NCBI RefSeq assembly: GCF_002399615.1
Contig: NZ_DHDZ01000033.1
Location: 35,895 to 99,894, forward strand
Source: Pedobacter sp. UBA4863
GTDB taxonomy: Bacteria > Bacteroidota > Bacteroidia > Sphingobacteriales > Sphingobacteriaceae
DNA: 64,000 bases
Direction: 5' to 3'
Below, one piece after another: positions 7,367 to 16,185 of this stretch. The position numbers and the translations under genes are program-made. Each line of letters begins with the position of its first letter. Position 1 is the first letter of the stretch. The notes below the pieces were generated by a model. It saw only the letters and a list, made by a program, of their open reading frames with translations, made no database searches and was not told where the DNA came from.

Positions 7367-8779
7367 TTATCTAATATTTTGAGGTAAACTTGGATTTGCC
7401 GCGATTACATCATCTGGTATCGGCAAAACGTATCTTGGGTCGTTGGGCACTAGGCTATATTGTTGCGTACCTAAAATTCTTACGAGTGTCGTTTGAAAAT
7501 TTGGATCTTGGTTTAGCCTTCTTAGGTCAGTCCATCTTAATCCCCTAAAAACTAACTCCTTCCTTCTTTCGTTAAGAATAATAATTAGTGCATCATTGCT
7601 GTTTGAAGCAGTTATGGGTACGAATGTTCCATTCTTCCAGCGTTTTACAAGTAATTTGTTCAGATCTGCTAGTGCTTCTACATATAAACCTTTTCTGGCT
7701 TTACACTCAGCACTAGTCAAATACAGCTCTCCATTAGAAAGACCTGAGAATAGCAACTGCGACCCATAATAGCTTCCTTTAAAGGCTTTGGTTCCATCAG
7801 TGTTTGTTCTAAAATATGCAGATTGTCTTAGATCATTACTTGCATAACTTTGAAACAATTGGTTGTCAACCCTACCATAAGTATTCCAAATCAGACTACC
7901 ATTAAGTACACTATTAAAAACCACCTCATTATTAAAACGCGCTACTGGATAGGCTGCAGTTAAAGTCAGGGTATTAAAATCCAGCAAAAAATTTGAGATT
8001 GCTAGTGCTTTTCCTGAATAAACGAGGGCATTTTCAAAATTGCTCATGCTCAGATAGACCCTCGCTAATGCAGCAAAGGCTGCAGCTTTTCCAGGCCTGG
8101 TCTTGTAGGGAACAATTTCGGGAAGAAGTTCCGTTGCCTGAGTTAAATCGTCTATAATCCTATCATACGTTTGAAGAAGTGTAGATCTAGTGAGAATTTC
8201 ATTTGGATCCGAAGTTAACCTTAAAGGCAATCCATAACCAGTATTTGTTGTTGCCGGATTATATGGAGAACAATAAATCTGTGCTAGATTGAAAAATGCA
8301 TATGCTCTATAAAACAATGCTGAACCTTTTACTGTATTGTAGGTCGAAGTCAATCGATCGCTATTACTAAGTTTTTGAAGTCCTTCCAAAACTATATTAG
8401 AATTATAAATTTGCTGGTACGACTTATTCCAATCGAAAGACGTTGAACCTGCGTAAATCTCTTTTTGCCAGATATAAGTATTTTGTTCGATTTCTGTTCT
8501 GGTTAAAAAATCATTATATGTCATGTAGTAATTGTCAGCACTCATTTCTCCAGCATTTGGTGTAGAACCACCTTGAGTTCCATTCATTAATGCAGAGTTA
8601 TCTAAAATTGCTTGTAAATCAGCCAGTGAAACTGGTACTACGATTGAAGCTCTTGGTTTTTCATCAAGCCAATCTTTTTTGCATGAATACAATAGATTCA
8701 AGCCTAACCATAAGGGCATTAGCATCAAGCCAGATCTTATTCCTATAGATAAATTGAAAATTTTATTGAAACATTTCAT
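7367..8779 (-). CDS. SusD/RagB-family outer-membrane nutrient-binding lipoprotein
   Basis: A 470-residue lipoprotein. An N-terminal hydrophobic segment ends in LLYSC (lipidated Cys near residue 33), then KKDWLDEKP, the usual start of mature SusD proteins. Typical features follow: an FFNLAQIY-type helix near residue 160, TPR-like helices around KAAAFAALARVYLSMSNFE, and the C-terminal RRKELVFRGLRWTDLRRL motif that marks the RagB/SusD family. It acts as the surface lid of the TonB-dependent importer encoded just upstream (gap 4 bp). The substrate cannot be read from sequence. The adjoining thioredoxin protein and the absence of glycoside hydrolases argue against a classical polysaccharide locus. 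Confidence 0.92.
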   Translation of the reverse strand: MKCFNKIFNLSIGIRSGLMLMPLWLGLNLLYSCKKDWLDEKPRASIVVPVSLADLQAILDNSALMNGTQGGSTPNAGEMSADNYYMTYNDFLTRTEIEQNTYIWQKEIYAGSTSFDWNKSYQQIYNSNIVLEGLQKLSNSDRLTSTYNTVKGSALFYRAYAFFNLAQIYCSPYNPATTNTGYGLPLRLTSDPNEILTRSTLLQTYDRIIDDLTQATELLPEIVPYKTRPGKAAAFAALARVYLSMSNFENALVYSGKALAISNFLLDFNTLTLTAAYPVARFNNEVVFNSVLNGSLIWNTYGRVDNQLFQSYASNDLRQSAYFRTNTDGTKAFKGSYYGSQLLFSGLSNGELYLTSAECKARKGLYVEALADLNKLLVKRWKNGTFVPITASNSNDALIIILNERRKELVFRGLRWTDLRRLNQDPNFQTTLVRILGTQQYSLVPNDPRYVLPIPDDVIAANPSLPQNIR

Positions 8780-8783
8780 GGTG

Positions 8784-11700
8784 TTAAAGTTTAGTACTTA
8801 ATCCAAAGGTTATTGTTTTAGGTAATGGTAATGTGCTGACTGAGAGATCAGGATCGAGGCCGTATTTATTAGCCCTCCAAATTATTCCCAGGTTATTTGA
8901 ATAGATGAATAGTTGGATTCCCTTTAAAGATTTTTTGTTATTCAATTTCAACTCATATCCCAATCGAATGTCGTTCAGCCTGATGTGATCACCCTTATTA
9001 ATCAATACTTCAGAATTTTGGTAAAATGTTTGCCTTGCTGCAACAATCGGCAGTGGAGCAATTGAAGGTATGCTTGTACTTAACTCGTCTCCAGGGTTCT
9101 GCCATCGATTTAAGTAGTCCACATGCCCAGACCAATTATTAAATAGACTGGGATAACTAATTGAGGAACGCTTAAAGTAGTAACCAAACTTATAACTGAC
9201 ATTGAAAGAAAGACTGAATGATTTCCATCCGAAAGTATTCATAAACGATCCGAAAAAAGTAGGCATAGCCGTGCCATTATAAATAAGTCGGTCAGGTGTA
9301 ATATTTGTTAATGCAGTATAGGTCTTAGAAATATTTCCATTTGCATCATAACCTCGAGGGTCTCCAGTCAAAGGGTCAAGTCCAGCCCATCGGTAACTGT
9401 AAATCGCCTGCACTGGATTTCCCACTAATGGAGATACGATCAGAGGATCAAGGCCATTACCAAAATTTAAATAATCACTGGCTGTTGACAAAACATTATA
9501 TCGGGTAACTTCATCCCTGTTATAACTCAGTAGAATATTTGAATTCCACTTAAATCTTCCATGGAAATTTACAGTAGAAAACTGAAGATCGAGTCCCTCG
9601 GCTCTCATATTAGAGTAGTTACCCTTTATTACTGGATCACTCATATTATTAAAGATGCCTAAAGTGGGATCAACAATAGAGTTTCCTATTAGATCAATTC
9701 CCTTTTTTTGATAATACTCAATACTTCCACTTATCCTATTATTAAAGATGCCAAAGTCAATCCCAATATTTAACAAGCTATTCCTTTCCCATCTTAATTC
9801 AGGATTGCCTGGATTAGTAATACTAACATATCTGGCTCCTGTATAACTGTCAGTCTGATATCTCCCTGTTGTCAATGCAGTAACTGACTTATCAATATTA
9901 CCATTATACCCAAATGTTGTTCTCAGTTTCAGGTAAGAAATTAAAGGGACTTTAAAAAATGATTCAGAACTAATATTCCAAGCTGCTCCAGCAGACCAAA
10001 GAGGCACTTGCTTTTGATTTGCTCTGACGCCAAATAGATTACTTTGATCAATCCTGGCACTAACAGAAAATGTATATTTTTTATTGAACGTGTATGCCCC
10101 GTTAGAAAAGTAGGAAATGTATCTGTCAATAATTGAAGAAAGACTACCAGAACTAGGTATTGAACCGGAACCCGATACAAAATATGGATATACCTGATTA
10201 TAATTAATAAGCGGATTTAGAGTTTCTAACTCATCATTGTATCCATAATGCCTTACTGATCTGGTTTCCTGCTTAAATTGTTTAATCTCATAGCCAACAA
10301 TACCTGTAAGTTCATGAAGCCTACCCAGAGACTTATCATACCCTAATTGAGCTCTAATCGTATGACTAAACTGGTCAGTGTTTGACAAATTTAGAACTCC
10401 GCCAATAGGAATAGGCCGCGTAACAGTGCTGCCGAAAATCTGAGTAAACTTGTTGATCAGATCCCTGGTAGCAAAACTGTCTTCAGATTGGTTGCTCCTT
10501 GAATTTCCTGATGTTCTCTCATATTGGTATTTAACTTCTGCTGATAAGCCCGGAAGTATGATGTATCGTATTTCAGGCGATAACCTCAAATACAATTGCT
10601 TAGACCGTGTGTCTGAAATTAGTTGCTCCTGAAGCGGCCTATATAGCCAATCCAATAAGGGCGTATTTGAAAGGGATTCAAGATAGCTTTGACGATATTG
10701 ATTTGGTACAGCAAGTGGACTGCCCGCATCAGTTGCCAACCTTGCGTACGGATATATACTTTTGGTTCCTGAAATGGCTGCGCTGCTAAAGTCCGGAACA
10801 GTTGCTGTATTACTATTGGTTACCATTAACCGAGTACCAATCCTTAATGTGCTGGAAAGATCAAAATTCTGATTGGCATTCAGTGTAACCCTATCATAGC
10901 CATTACCTATTATGTTACCCGTGTTCTTATCATAGCCTGCTGAATAATGGAAGGTTGTTTTATCCGCACCACCTTGAAAATTAACAGCATACTGTTGATT
11001 TACTCCATTACGGTAAAAGTATTTGCTCTGGTCGTTTCTAATATCAATTAGGCGAAATTCATTCAATTGTCTTTCGGCTTCTTCAGCAGATAAAGTCCCG
11101 CTTCTTTTTCTAGCTAGTATTTCAACAACCGGTGAAATAATTGGTCTGGTCGTAGTATTATTAAGATCACTATTGTAAAATCCTTTATCAAACAACATTT
11201 GTTCCACATTAATGTATTCTGACGAAGTCAAAAAGGCCCGGTCATAAAAAATATCTGGCTTGTCTTTGATCGTCAAATTTGTGCTGACATCAATATTTAG
11301 CAACTGGTTTTTTCTGCCACTTTTTGTTTTGATTACCAATACTCCGTTGCCTGCTCGAACACCCCAAATGGACGCTGCGGCTGCATCCTTGAGTAGTGTT
11401 ATACTCTCTATATCATGCGGATTAATGTTGTTGATATTACCATCAAATGGAAAATTGTCAAGGACAATCAAAGGTTGAGTATTAGCCATAATTGTACTTC
11501 TTCCACGGATACTGAATTTTTGTTCATCTCCCTGCCTTTCATCAAACTGGACACTTGGTGCGATCGCTTTCAGACGGCTGATGACATCGGTAGATATCTG
11601 CCTGTTGAACTGTTCATTCTCTATCATTGAAAATGATCCTGTAGCCCTTTCCTTTGGAATATCTTGATAACCTGTAGATACAATAGATACTTCCTGTAAT

Positions 11701-12314
11701 GTACTTGTATCAGGGCTTAGTTTGATAGAAACTGGATTTTCATTGGTTATTCGGTATTCCAGAACTGTGAAGCCGATATAGGATATCAATAGAACTTCGT
11801 TGAGCTGTGCTTCGATGGTGAAGTTGCCATTATTGTCTGTAATGGTGTAGTTCTCTCTCCCTTTGACCCTGATGGTTGCTGCGGGAATGGGTTTATCGTT
11901 CTCATCTTTTACGGTACCTGTGATTGGTAATAGCGATAGTTCGTTTGATGGGGTTTTGTTTGCTTGGTTAGAGGAGACGGCAATGGTCTTGCCGATCTGC
12001 CTGAATTTGATGGGTAGTCTTCTTTCCAGTTCTGCAAGTACCTCGGTTAATGGCTTGCGCTGGGTCTGGATGTCTATAGGGGGTAGTTTGGAGATCGTTT
12101 GTTCGTTATAGGTGAAGCTCACCCCTGCCTGCTTTTCGATAGCGGAGAATATAGCCCTGACCGGACTCTGTTTCATGTCCAGGGTGATGTCCTGTGCGCT
12201 GGCAAGACCAGTTGCCAGCGCCGATAGTACGAGTACCAGTAAGAATAGGGTCAGTAGCGATAGTCTCATGAGCTTGTGGCAATAGGGATAGCGCTTACGG
12301 TAATTTTTTACCAT
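8784..12314 (-). CDS. SusC/RagA-type TonB-dependent receptor with N-terminal STN domain
   Basis: A 1176-residue outer-membrane receptor. After a signal peptide ending ASAQ (about residue 41) comes an STN domain (about 42-115), then a CarboxypepD_reg-like domain (about 129-205, ITGTVKDENDKPIPAATIRV), the plug (about 215-335, with SIRGRSTI and LLKDAAAASIWGVRAGNGVL) and a 22-strand barrel to the C-terminus (FGLSTKL). The STN domain is the signalling module that contacts a FecR anti-sigma factor, and fecR and an ECF sigma gene lie upstream, so import and gene induction are linked. The usual SusC motif for the TonB box region is seen as VSIVSTGYQ. It forms the transport complex with the SusD protein downstream. 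Confidence 0.93.
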   Translation of the reverse strand: MVKNYRKRYPYCHKLMRLSLLTLFLLVLVLSALATGLASAQDITLDMKQSPVRAIFSAIEKQAGVSFTYNEQTISKLPPIDIQTQRKPLTEVLAELERRLPIKFRQIGKTIAVSSNQANKTPSNELSLLPITGTVKDENDKPIPAATIRVKGRENYTITDNNGNFTIEAQLNEVLLISYIGFTVLEYRITNENPVSIKLSPDTSTLQEVSIVSTGYQDIPKERATGSFSMIENEQFNRQISTDVISRLKAIAPSVQFDERQGDEQKFSIRGRSTIMANTQPLIVLDNFPFDGNINNINPHDIESITLLKDAAAASIWGVRAGNGVLVIKTKSGRKNQLLNIDVSTNLTIKDKPDIFYDRAFLTSSEYINVEQMLFDKGFYNSDLNNTTTRPIISPVVEILARKRSGTLSAEEAERQLNEFRLIDIRNDQSKYFYRNGVNQQYAVNFQGGADKTTFHYSAGYDKNTGNIIGNGYDRVTLNANQNFDLSSTLRIGTRLMVTNSNTATVPDFSSAAISGTKSIYPYARLATDAGSPLAVPNQYRQSYLESLSNTPLLDWLYRPLQEQLISDTRSKQLYLRLSPEIRYIILPGLSAEVKYQYERTSGNSRSNQSEDSFATRDLINKFTQIFGSTVTRPIPIGGVLNLSNTDQFSHTIRAQLGYDKSLGRLHELTGIVGYEIKQFKQETRSVRHYGYNDELETLNPLINYNQVYPYFVSGSGSIPSSGSLSSIIDRYISYFSNGAYTFNKKYTFSVSARIDQSNLFGVRANQKQVPLWSAGAAWNISSESFFKVPLISYLKLRTTFGYNGNIDKSVTALTTGRYQTDSYTGARYVSITNPGNPELRWERNSLLNIGIDFGIFNNRISGSIEYYQKKGIDLIGNSIVDPTLGIFNNMSDPVIKGNYSNMRAEGLDLQFSTVNFHGRFKWNSNILLSYNRDEVTRYNVLSTASDYLNFGNGLDPLIVSPLVGNPVQAIYSYRWAGLDPLTGDPRGYDANGNISKTYTALTNITPDRLIYNGTAMPTFFGSFMNTFGWKSFSLSFNVSYKFGYYFKRSSISYPSLFNNWSGHVDYLNRWQNPGDELSTSIPSIAPLPIVAARQTFYQNSEVLINKGDHIRLNDIRLGYELKLNNKKSLKGIQLFIYSNNLGIIWRANKYGLDPDLSVSTLPLPKTITFGLSTKL

Positions 12315-12344
12315 ATTTGTTTGGGTTTAATTGATGTTGGACCT

Positions 12345-12389
12345 AAAGCCCGCCGCACAGGTTTTCGAAGGCTGGTGCGAGCGGGCTTT
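12345..12389. other. long hairpin between fecR and susC
   Basis: Nested arms AAAGCCCGC-CGCAC (12345-12358) and GTGCG-A-GCGGGCTTT (12375-12389) give a 14-bp stem with one bulge and a 16-nt loop. It lies in the 139-bp gap between fecR and susC. No long T-run follows in the direction of transcription, so it may be a weak terminator or an mRNA-processing element that sets different fecR and susC levels. Confidence 0.55.
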
Positions 12390-12453
12390 GAATTAAATTA
12401 TTAACTTAGTCTAAAACTGTTGGGTAATCCTGCCTGGCAGTGTTCCCCGGTAC

Positions 12454-13473
12454 TTACTTGATGGTTATTTCCCTTTCATTGGCTGTTTGGTATGTAAAAT
12501 GGTTGGAGAAGCTCAAGGCTTCCATAATTGAGGATAGCGACTGTCCTTCTAATCTTAATGTGATCTTTTCTTTATTGAGTTCCGGCCTTTCGACCTTGAT
12601 AGTAACATTGTACTGACGCTCGATGGCTCTGATGATGGTGGCAAACTCCTCTGCCTCGAAGGCAATGCGGTCATCCTTCCATGCGGCGATGTCGGTAGCT
12701 CTGGCCACTTTGCTGGTGCTGGTGACCTGTTCTTCCTCTAGGTTCACTTTCTGAGATGGCAAAAGGAAGACAGTCTTACCCTTGTTGGCTGGTATAACCC
12801 CTACCTTACCGGAGAATACGGTTACCGATGAGGCGGTTTCGTTGGCATAGGCTTTCACTTCAAAAGCTGTACCTAGTACGTTCACGGTGGCATCCTTCAT
12901 TTTTACGATGAAGGAACGGTGCTTTTCATGCACAACATCGAAATAGATCTGCCCTTCCTCTACGGTAACAATCCTTTGGTTGTCCGCGAAAGCTTTGGGA
13001 TAACTCACCCGGCTTCCTGCATTCACCCACATTTTGGAATTGTCCGGCAGCGTGATTTCCCTTTTCTCGCCCAGCGGCACTTCAACCCTCACCATATCAT
13101 GACTGGACTGGAGCTGATAGTACATAATGGCTACCACTACCGCAATTACAGAGGCCACCATTAGAGCTATTCCCTTTAACCCGACCCTGAAGGGCTGGTG
13201 CATTTGCTTTGCTTTCTCTTCAACGAAATTCCTGATGAAACCGTCAGTCCTGCCTACGACCCTTTCTATGGCATCGCTGTTTTGTTCCTCTGCTACGCTT
13301 TCCAATTCCCCGCGGATCAGTTGCATTAACTGCTCGTTGGTAACGTCCCGCTTAAAATGCTCCTGTATCATTAACAGGTCCTGCTCCGATGGTTTGCCGG
13401 ATAGGTAGTTTTCAAATGCTTGGTGTAGTTCAGGTGAAGTTTCCAAAATGTGCTGTTTACTATGATTACGCAC
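12454..13473 (-). CDS. FecR-family anti-sigma factor
   Basis: A 339-residue inner-membrane regulator. The cytoplasmic N-terminal part (residues 1-105) should bind the ECF sigma factor. One transmembrane helix follows (about 107-127). The FecR domain starts at VEVPLGEKREITLPDNSKMWVN. The C-terminal 80 residues (AFEAEEFATIIRAIERQYNV onward) are an STN-like domain of the kind that meets the receptor STN domain. The start used is a GTG; no in-frame ATG precedes it. A 16-bp motif shared with the gene upstream lies only 7 bp before this GTG. A terminator and a 353-codon gene separate it from its sigma factor, which is unusual. Confidence 0.9.
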   Translation of the reverse strand: MRNHSKQHILETSPELHQAFENYLSGKPSEQDLLMIQEHFKRDVTNEQLMQLIRGELESVAEEQNSDAIERVVGRTDGFIRNFVEEKAKQMHQPFRVGLKGIALMVASVIAVVVAIMYYQLQSSHDMVRVEVPLGEKREITLPDNSKMWVNAGSRVSYPKAFADNQRIVTVEEGQIYFDVVHEKHRSFIVKMKDATVNVLGTAFEVKAYANETASSVTVFSGKVGVIPANKGKTVFLLPSQKVNLEEEQVTSTSKVARATDIAAWKDDRIAFEAEEFATIIRAIERQYNVTIKVERPELNKEKITLRLEGQSLSSIMEALSFSNHFTYQTANEREITIK

Positions 13474-13480
13474 GGGATTG

Positions 13481-13496
13481 AAAAACTAATGGGTCG
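13481..13496 (-). promoter_or_regulatory. shared 16-bp element, copy 1 (before fecR)
   Basis: CGACCCATTAGTTTTT read on the minus strand, directly upstream of the fecR GTG. An identical 16-mer lies at 14733-14748 upstream of the next gene in the same direction. Two exact copies in front of two neighbouring genes of a sigma/anti-sigma locus suggest an ECF-dependent promoter element or a shared leader sequence; this is inference. Confidence 0.45.
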
Positions 13497-13561
13497 ATGT
13501 TGATTTTTTTTCAATAAAAGAAAACAACTGCCTTCCCAACTTTCTGTTGACAATAAAACAA

Positions 13562-13586
13562 AAGCCTCGACCAATGGCCGAGGCTT
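13562..13586 (-). terminator. intrinsic terminator after the 353-codon gene
   Basis: On the minus strand AAGCCTCG and CGAGGCTT form an 8-bp stem (extended by one imperfect pair), followed by TTGTTTTATTG. It lies 23 bp after the stop at 13609 and separates that gene from fecR. Confidence 0.75.
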
Positions 13587-13608
13587 CTATCAGATAAGCA
13601 ATAAACAG

Positions 13609-14670
13609 TTATTTTCTGGCTAGTACCACGTCGCTATAGGCAATGGTACCGTCTTTGTCTATCTGGGCAAGTCTCACATAGACCTGTCCTTTGCCTCTGC
13701 CCAAAGCTTCCAGTTTCGTATCTCCAGCCTCATCCTTGGCGCAGGAAATTACAGCACACAGCACCAACAGCAGGATGGAAACTCTTGCCAAACGGTTCCT
13801 GGTAGCAGGGAGCATAAGTAGGCTCAACAGTCCAAAGCCCGCAAGGACGGTTCCGCCCAAAATGGTTGCAAAACTATAGGTCAACAATCTTGAGGAATTC
13901 CCATCACTGGCTTTAGAGCTTACCGTTCCCAGTTCATGCCATACACTGCCATCAGCAGAAGCCTGCACCACAAACTTGCTGTTATTGGCCTCGCTAAGCG
14001 TTGTCCAGTCCACCTGCAGTTTTCCCGCCTTTAAACTGGCAGAAAGGCTGCCCAGCCCAACCGGCAGCACACCGATCGGATCACTGATTCCCGAACCGTT
14101 ATAGACAATGCCCGCATTGCCTTGTCCATCATTGGCTACACCCTCGAGAGAGAAAGAGGTCGTGCGTGGCGAGGTGGTAAACAGTCCGTAGTTTAGTTCT
14201 CCAAGCGGATCCTCTCCAACGTTCAGCGGAAGGGCATTGATCTGGAACTGCCCCCCGCCCTGTATGAATACGGTCAGCTTCTTGCCCTGATCAATGGTCA
14301 TGATACCTGAGCCCCAGCCAATGTTAAAGTTCTGATCGGTGGAGCCAGCCACCAGTTTGCCCCCATTGTTGATCCTAAAGGACACCGTCTGCTCAAAGTG
14401 CGTAAAGTCCAGCCCTGGCGAAAGCGTCAGCGTGCCGCTGATATCGATATAGGGGTGTCCCGTGGTGAAATTGGTGGCATTGAAGGTTACGGTTCGTCCG
14501 GCGGGGATAACCACATTGTCGCCGTTGACCGGGACGGTGCCGCCCCAGGTAGCAGGGGCTGACCAGTTGCCGTTCGTTGTTGCCGTCCTTGTGGCAGCGA
14601 AGGCATAAACGCTGGCCAACATAAGGCAAATGGTTAAACATAGGTGTTTGAGAGAGTAGAGTTTTTTCAT
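13609..14670 (-). CDS. secreted G8-like/beta-helix protein with a membrane insertion
   Basis: A 353-residue protein with a signal peptide (residues 1-25, ending AFA). A G8-like start follows (TNGNWSAPATWGGTVPVNGDNVVI) and a beta-rich domain to about residue 205. A fibronectin-like region (about 210-270, WTTLSEANNSKFVVQASADG) then begins in the style of type IX cargo C-terminal regions. It is interrupted by about 60 residues holding two hydrophobic helices and a CAKDE segment, and resumes as VYVRLAQIDKDGTIAYSDVV at the end. The usual motif runs from the YSF strand directly to the YVRLxQxDxDG strand, so the helices look inserted. It sits between an ECF sigma gene and fecR and has its own terminator. 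The function is unknown. Confidence 0.65.
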   Translation of the reverse strand: MKKLYSLKHLCLTICLMLASVYAFAATRTATTNGNWSAPATWGGTVPVNGDNVVIPAGRTVTFNATNFTTGHPYIDISGTLTLSPGLDFTHFEQTVSFRINNGGKLVAGSTDQNFNIGWGSGIMTIDQGKKLTVFIQGGGQFQINALPLNVGEDPLGELNYGLFTTSPRTTSFSLEGVANDGQGNAGIVYNGSGISDPIGVLPVGLGSLSASLKAGKLQVDWTTLSEANNSKFVVQASADGSVWHELGTVSSKASDGNSSRLLTYSFATILGGTVLAGFGLLSLLMLPATRNRLARVSILLLVLCAVISCAKDEAGDTKLEALGRGKGQVYVRLAQIDKDGTIAYSDVVLARK

Positions 14671-14732
14671 GATCTGGGTTTTAAGTGTTAATTATTTATT
14701 TCTTACAACTTATAGTTGTACGCTTGAAAACA

Positions 14733-14748
14733 AAAAACTAATGGGTCG
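14733..14748 (-). promoter_or_regulatory. shared 16-bp element, copy 2 (before the 353-codon gene)
   Basis: CGACCCATTAGTTTTT read on the minus strand, 13 bp after the sigma-factor stop and 62 bp before the next ATG. It is identical to the copy at 13481-13496. The 62-bp distance here would suit a promoter with a normal 5-prime UTR. Confidence 0.5.
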
Positions 14749-14761
14749 GTTTGGATTTATC

Positions 14762-15358
14762 TTAAAATGTGGTTACAATCTGCGAAGCGATGGCGGTAAT
14801 CAGTGCGGTAGATGGCCTTAACTGCTGGCGCAAAACTTTGTTGGCCTTTTGGATATGTTCGTTTATTGTTGGCGCTGAAATACCTAGCTGCTCACTGATC
14901 TCCTTATAGCTTTTGCCCTCGATCCTGAAAAGTGTAAATACCGTCCTGCAGGTTGGTGACAGGTTATCGATGACCTTTTGCGCACGTTTCAATTCCTCCC
15001 TGCTGATCAGGTTCTCCTCGATATGCTGGTACAGTTCGGTGGTATTAGCGGAAAGGTGGTCGGCAAGTTTTTGGTCGCGGGCCGATTTCCTAAAGGTATC
15101 ATAGACCAGGTTCTGTGCTATGCGGTACAGATAGGCACCGAAAGGCTGCTCTTCATTGATCCAGTCCCGTTTCTCCCAAATTTTCAGGAACAGTTCCTGT
15201 AGTACCTCTTCCACCAGTTCCTCGGACTTTAGTAGCCGCAGCAGGTTGCCTGTTAGCCTCCTTTTATGCAGGTGGTATAGCCGCTCAAAAGCCTGCGCAT
15301 TGCCGGATTTAAGTTCCAGCAATAGCTCGCGTTCGCTATTGTCAAATTTTAGGGCCAC
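14762..15358 (-). CDS. ECF RNA polymerase sigma factor (FecI type)
   Basis: A 198-residue sigma-70-family protein with region 2 (about residues 20-90, including the YLYRIAQNLVYDTFRK helix) and region 4 (about 130-185, CRTVFTLFRIEGKSYKEISEQLGISAPTINEHI). The short linker and the downstream fecR, susC and susD genes place it in the FecI-like group that is released by a receptor and anti-sigma relay. It should direct transcription of the receptor operon. The protein ends with an extra 15-residue hydrophobic tail (ALITAIASQIVTTF), a common but unexplained trait of these sigma factors. The start is supported by the conserved N-terminus rather than by a clear ribosome-binding site. Confidence 0.92.
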   Translation of the reverse strand: MALKFDNSERELLLELKSGNAQAFERLYHLHKRRLTGNLLRLLKSEELVEEVLQELFLKIWEKRDWINEEQPFGAYLYRIAQNLVYDTFRKSARDQKLADHLSANTTELYQHIEENLISREELKRAQKVIDNLSPTCRTVFTLFRIEGKSYKEISEQLGISAPTINEHIQKANKVLRQQLRPSTALITAIASQIVTTF

Positions 15359-15416
15359 AGGTCAGGTTTTTAGTTTGGTGACCTAAAATTAATTATAAAT
15401 TAATTGAATGTGAAAT

Positions 15417-16178
15417 TTAAGTATTAGCAACTATAACTTTCTTCAATCTCCTTAGAGCAAAGCTAAGCAGGTACATAAGATCTGGCAGGAATTTCACAAG
15501 TGGATTTTTAAGTGAATAATATTTAATCGGATCCTTGTCGCGTACAGGATATCTGGACAAATCACAATGGCTGGCTGTTAATAGCGCACAGATATAAAAT
15601 ATACCAACTGCTTTTGCAACTTCAATGATAGCTGGTAGCTCTGTCGATATAAAATTGTTTACGGATGATAAATCTTCAGATGAAATATTTGGGTAAAAAT
15701 TTTGAATAAAATTTTCTTTCATGCCTTCACTGATATCTATCGTCAGTGTCCTTGCTTCATTTATTACTGATAAAAATGTACGTATTTCGTAAGCTGAAAA
15801 CTCTAGAACTTTTGAATTGAACTTTCGCTCAATGAACTCTTTCATTTCTATCATCTTTGGATTCATTTCAGCTATTTGCTTTATCATTTCTGAATCCTTT
15901 GGATAGGAAATTTGATCCAGAAATTTCTATATATTCGTAACAATATCTCCACTATTTAAAATATCAGAATTAAATTTTTTTTCAATTCTATGTCCAAACT
16001 TTTTACGGAGAAATTCTTCATCGTTACCACCTTGAGAAAGAATAAAGGACTTACATGCTTTCTCCGATGCTTGTTGGAATAGGAAGATTGATGTTCTATA
16101 TTGCTTCTTTTCAAACAAAATCTCAGCAGATTTTAGATCGCTCATGGCTAAATCCCATAACATTAATGCTCTATTCAT
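15417..16178 (-). pseudogene. HEPN-domain protein gene interrupted by an in-frame amber codon
   Basis: Two open segments in the same frame (16178-15927 and the remainder to 15417) are divided only by one TAG at 15927-15929. Read through, they give a 253-residue product. The first 83 residues carry a typical HEPN start (WDLAMSDLKSAEILFEKKQY, then FQQASEKACKSFI, then FGHRIEKKF). After the stop the frame continues KFLDQISYPKDSE without any other lesion, and an ATG at 15887 could restart a 156-residue fragment. HEPN proteins are often RNases or nucleotidyltransferase partners in toxin-antitoxin pairs; no partner gene is adjacent. Either a recent nonsense mutation or a sequencing error would explain it. 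The gene lies just after the 1030-codon gene on the same strand. Confidence 0.75.
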
Positions 16179-16185
16179 TTGATTT

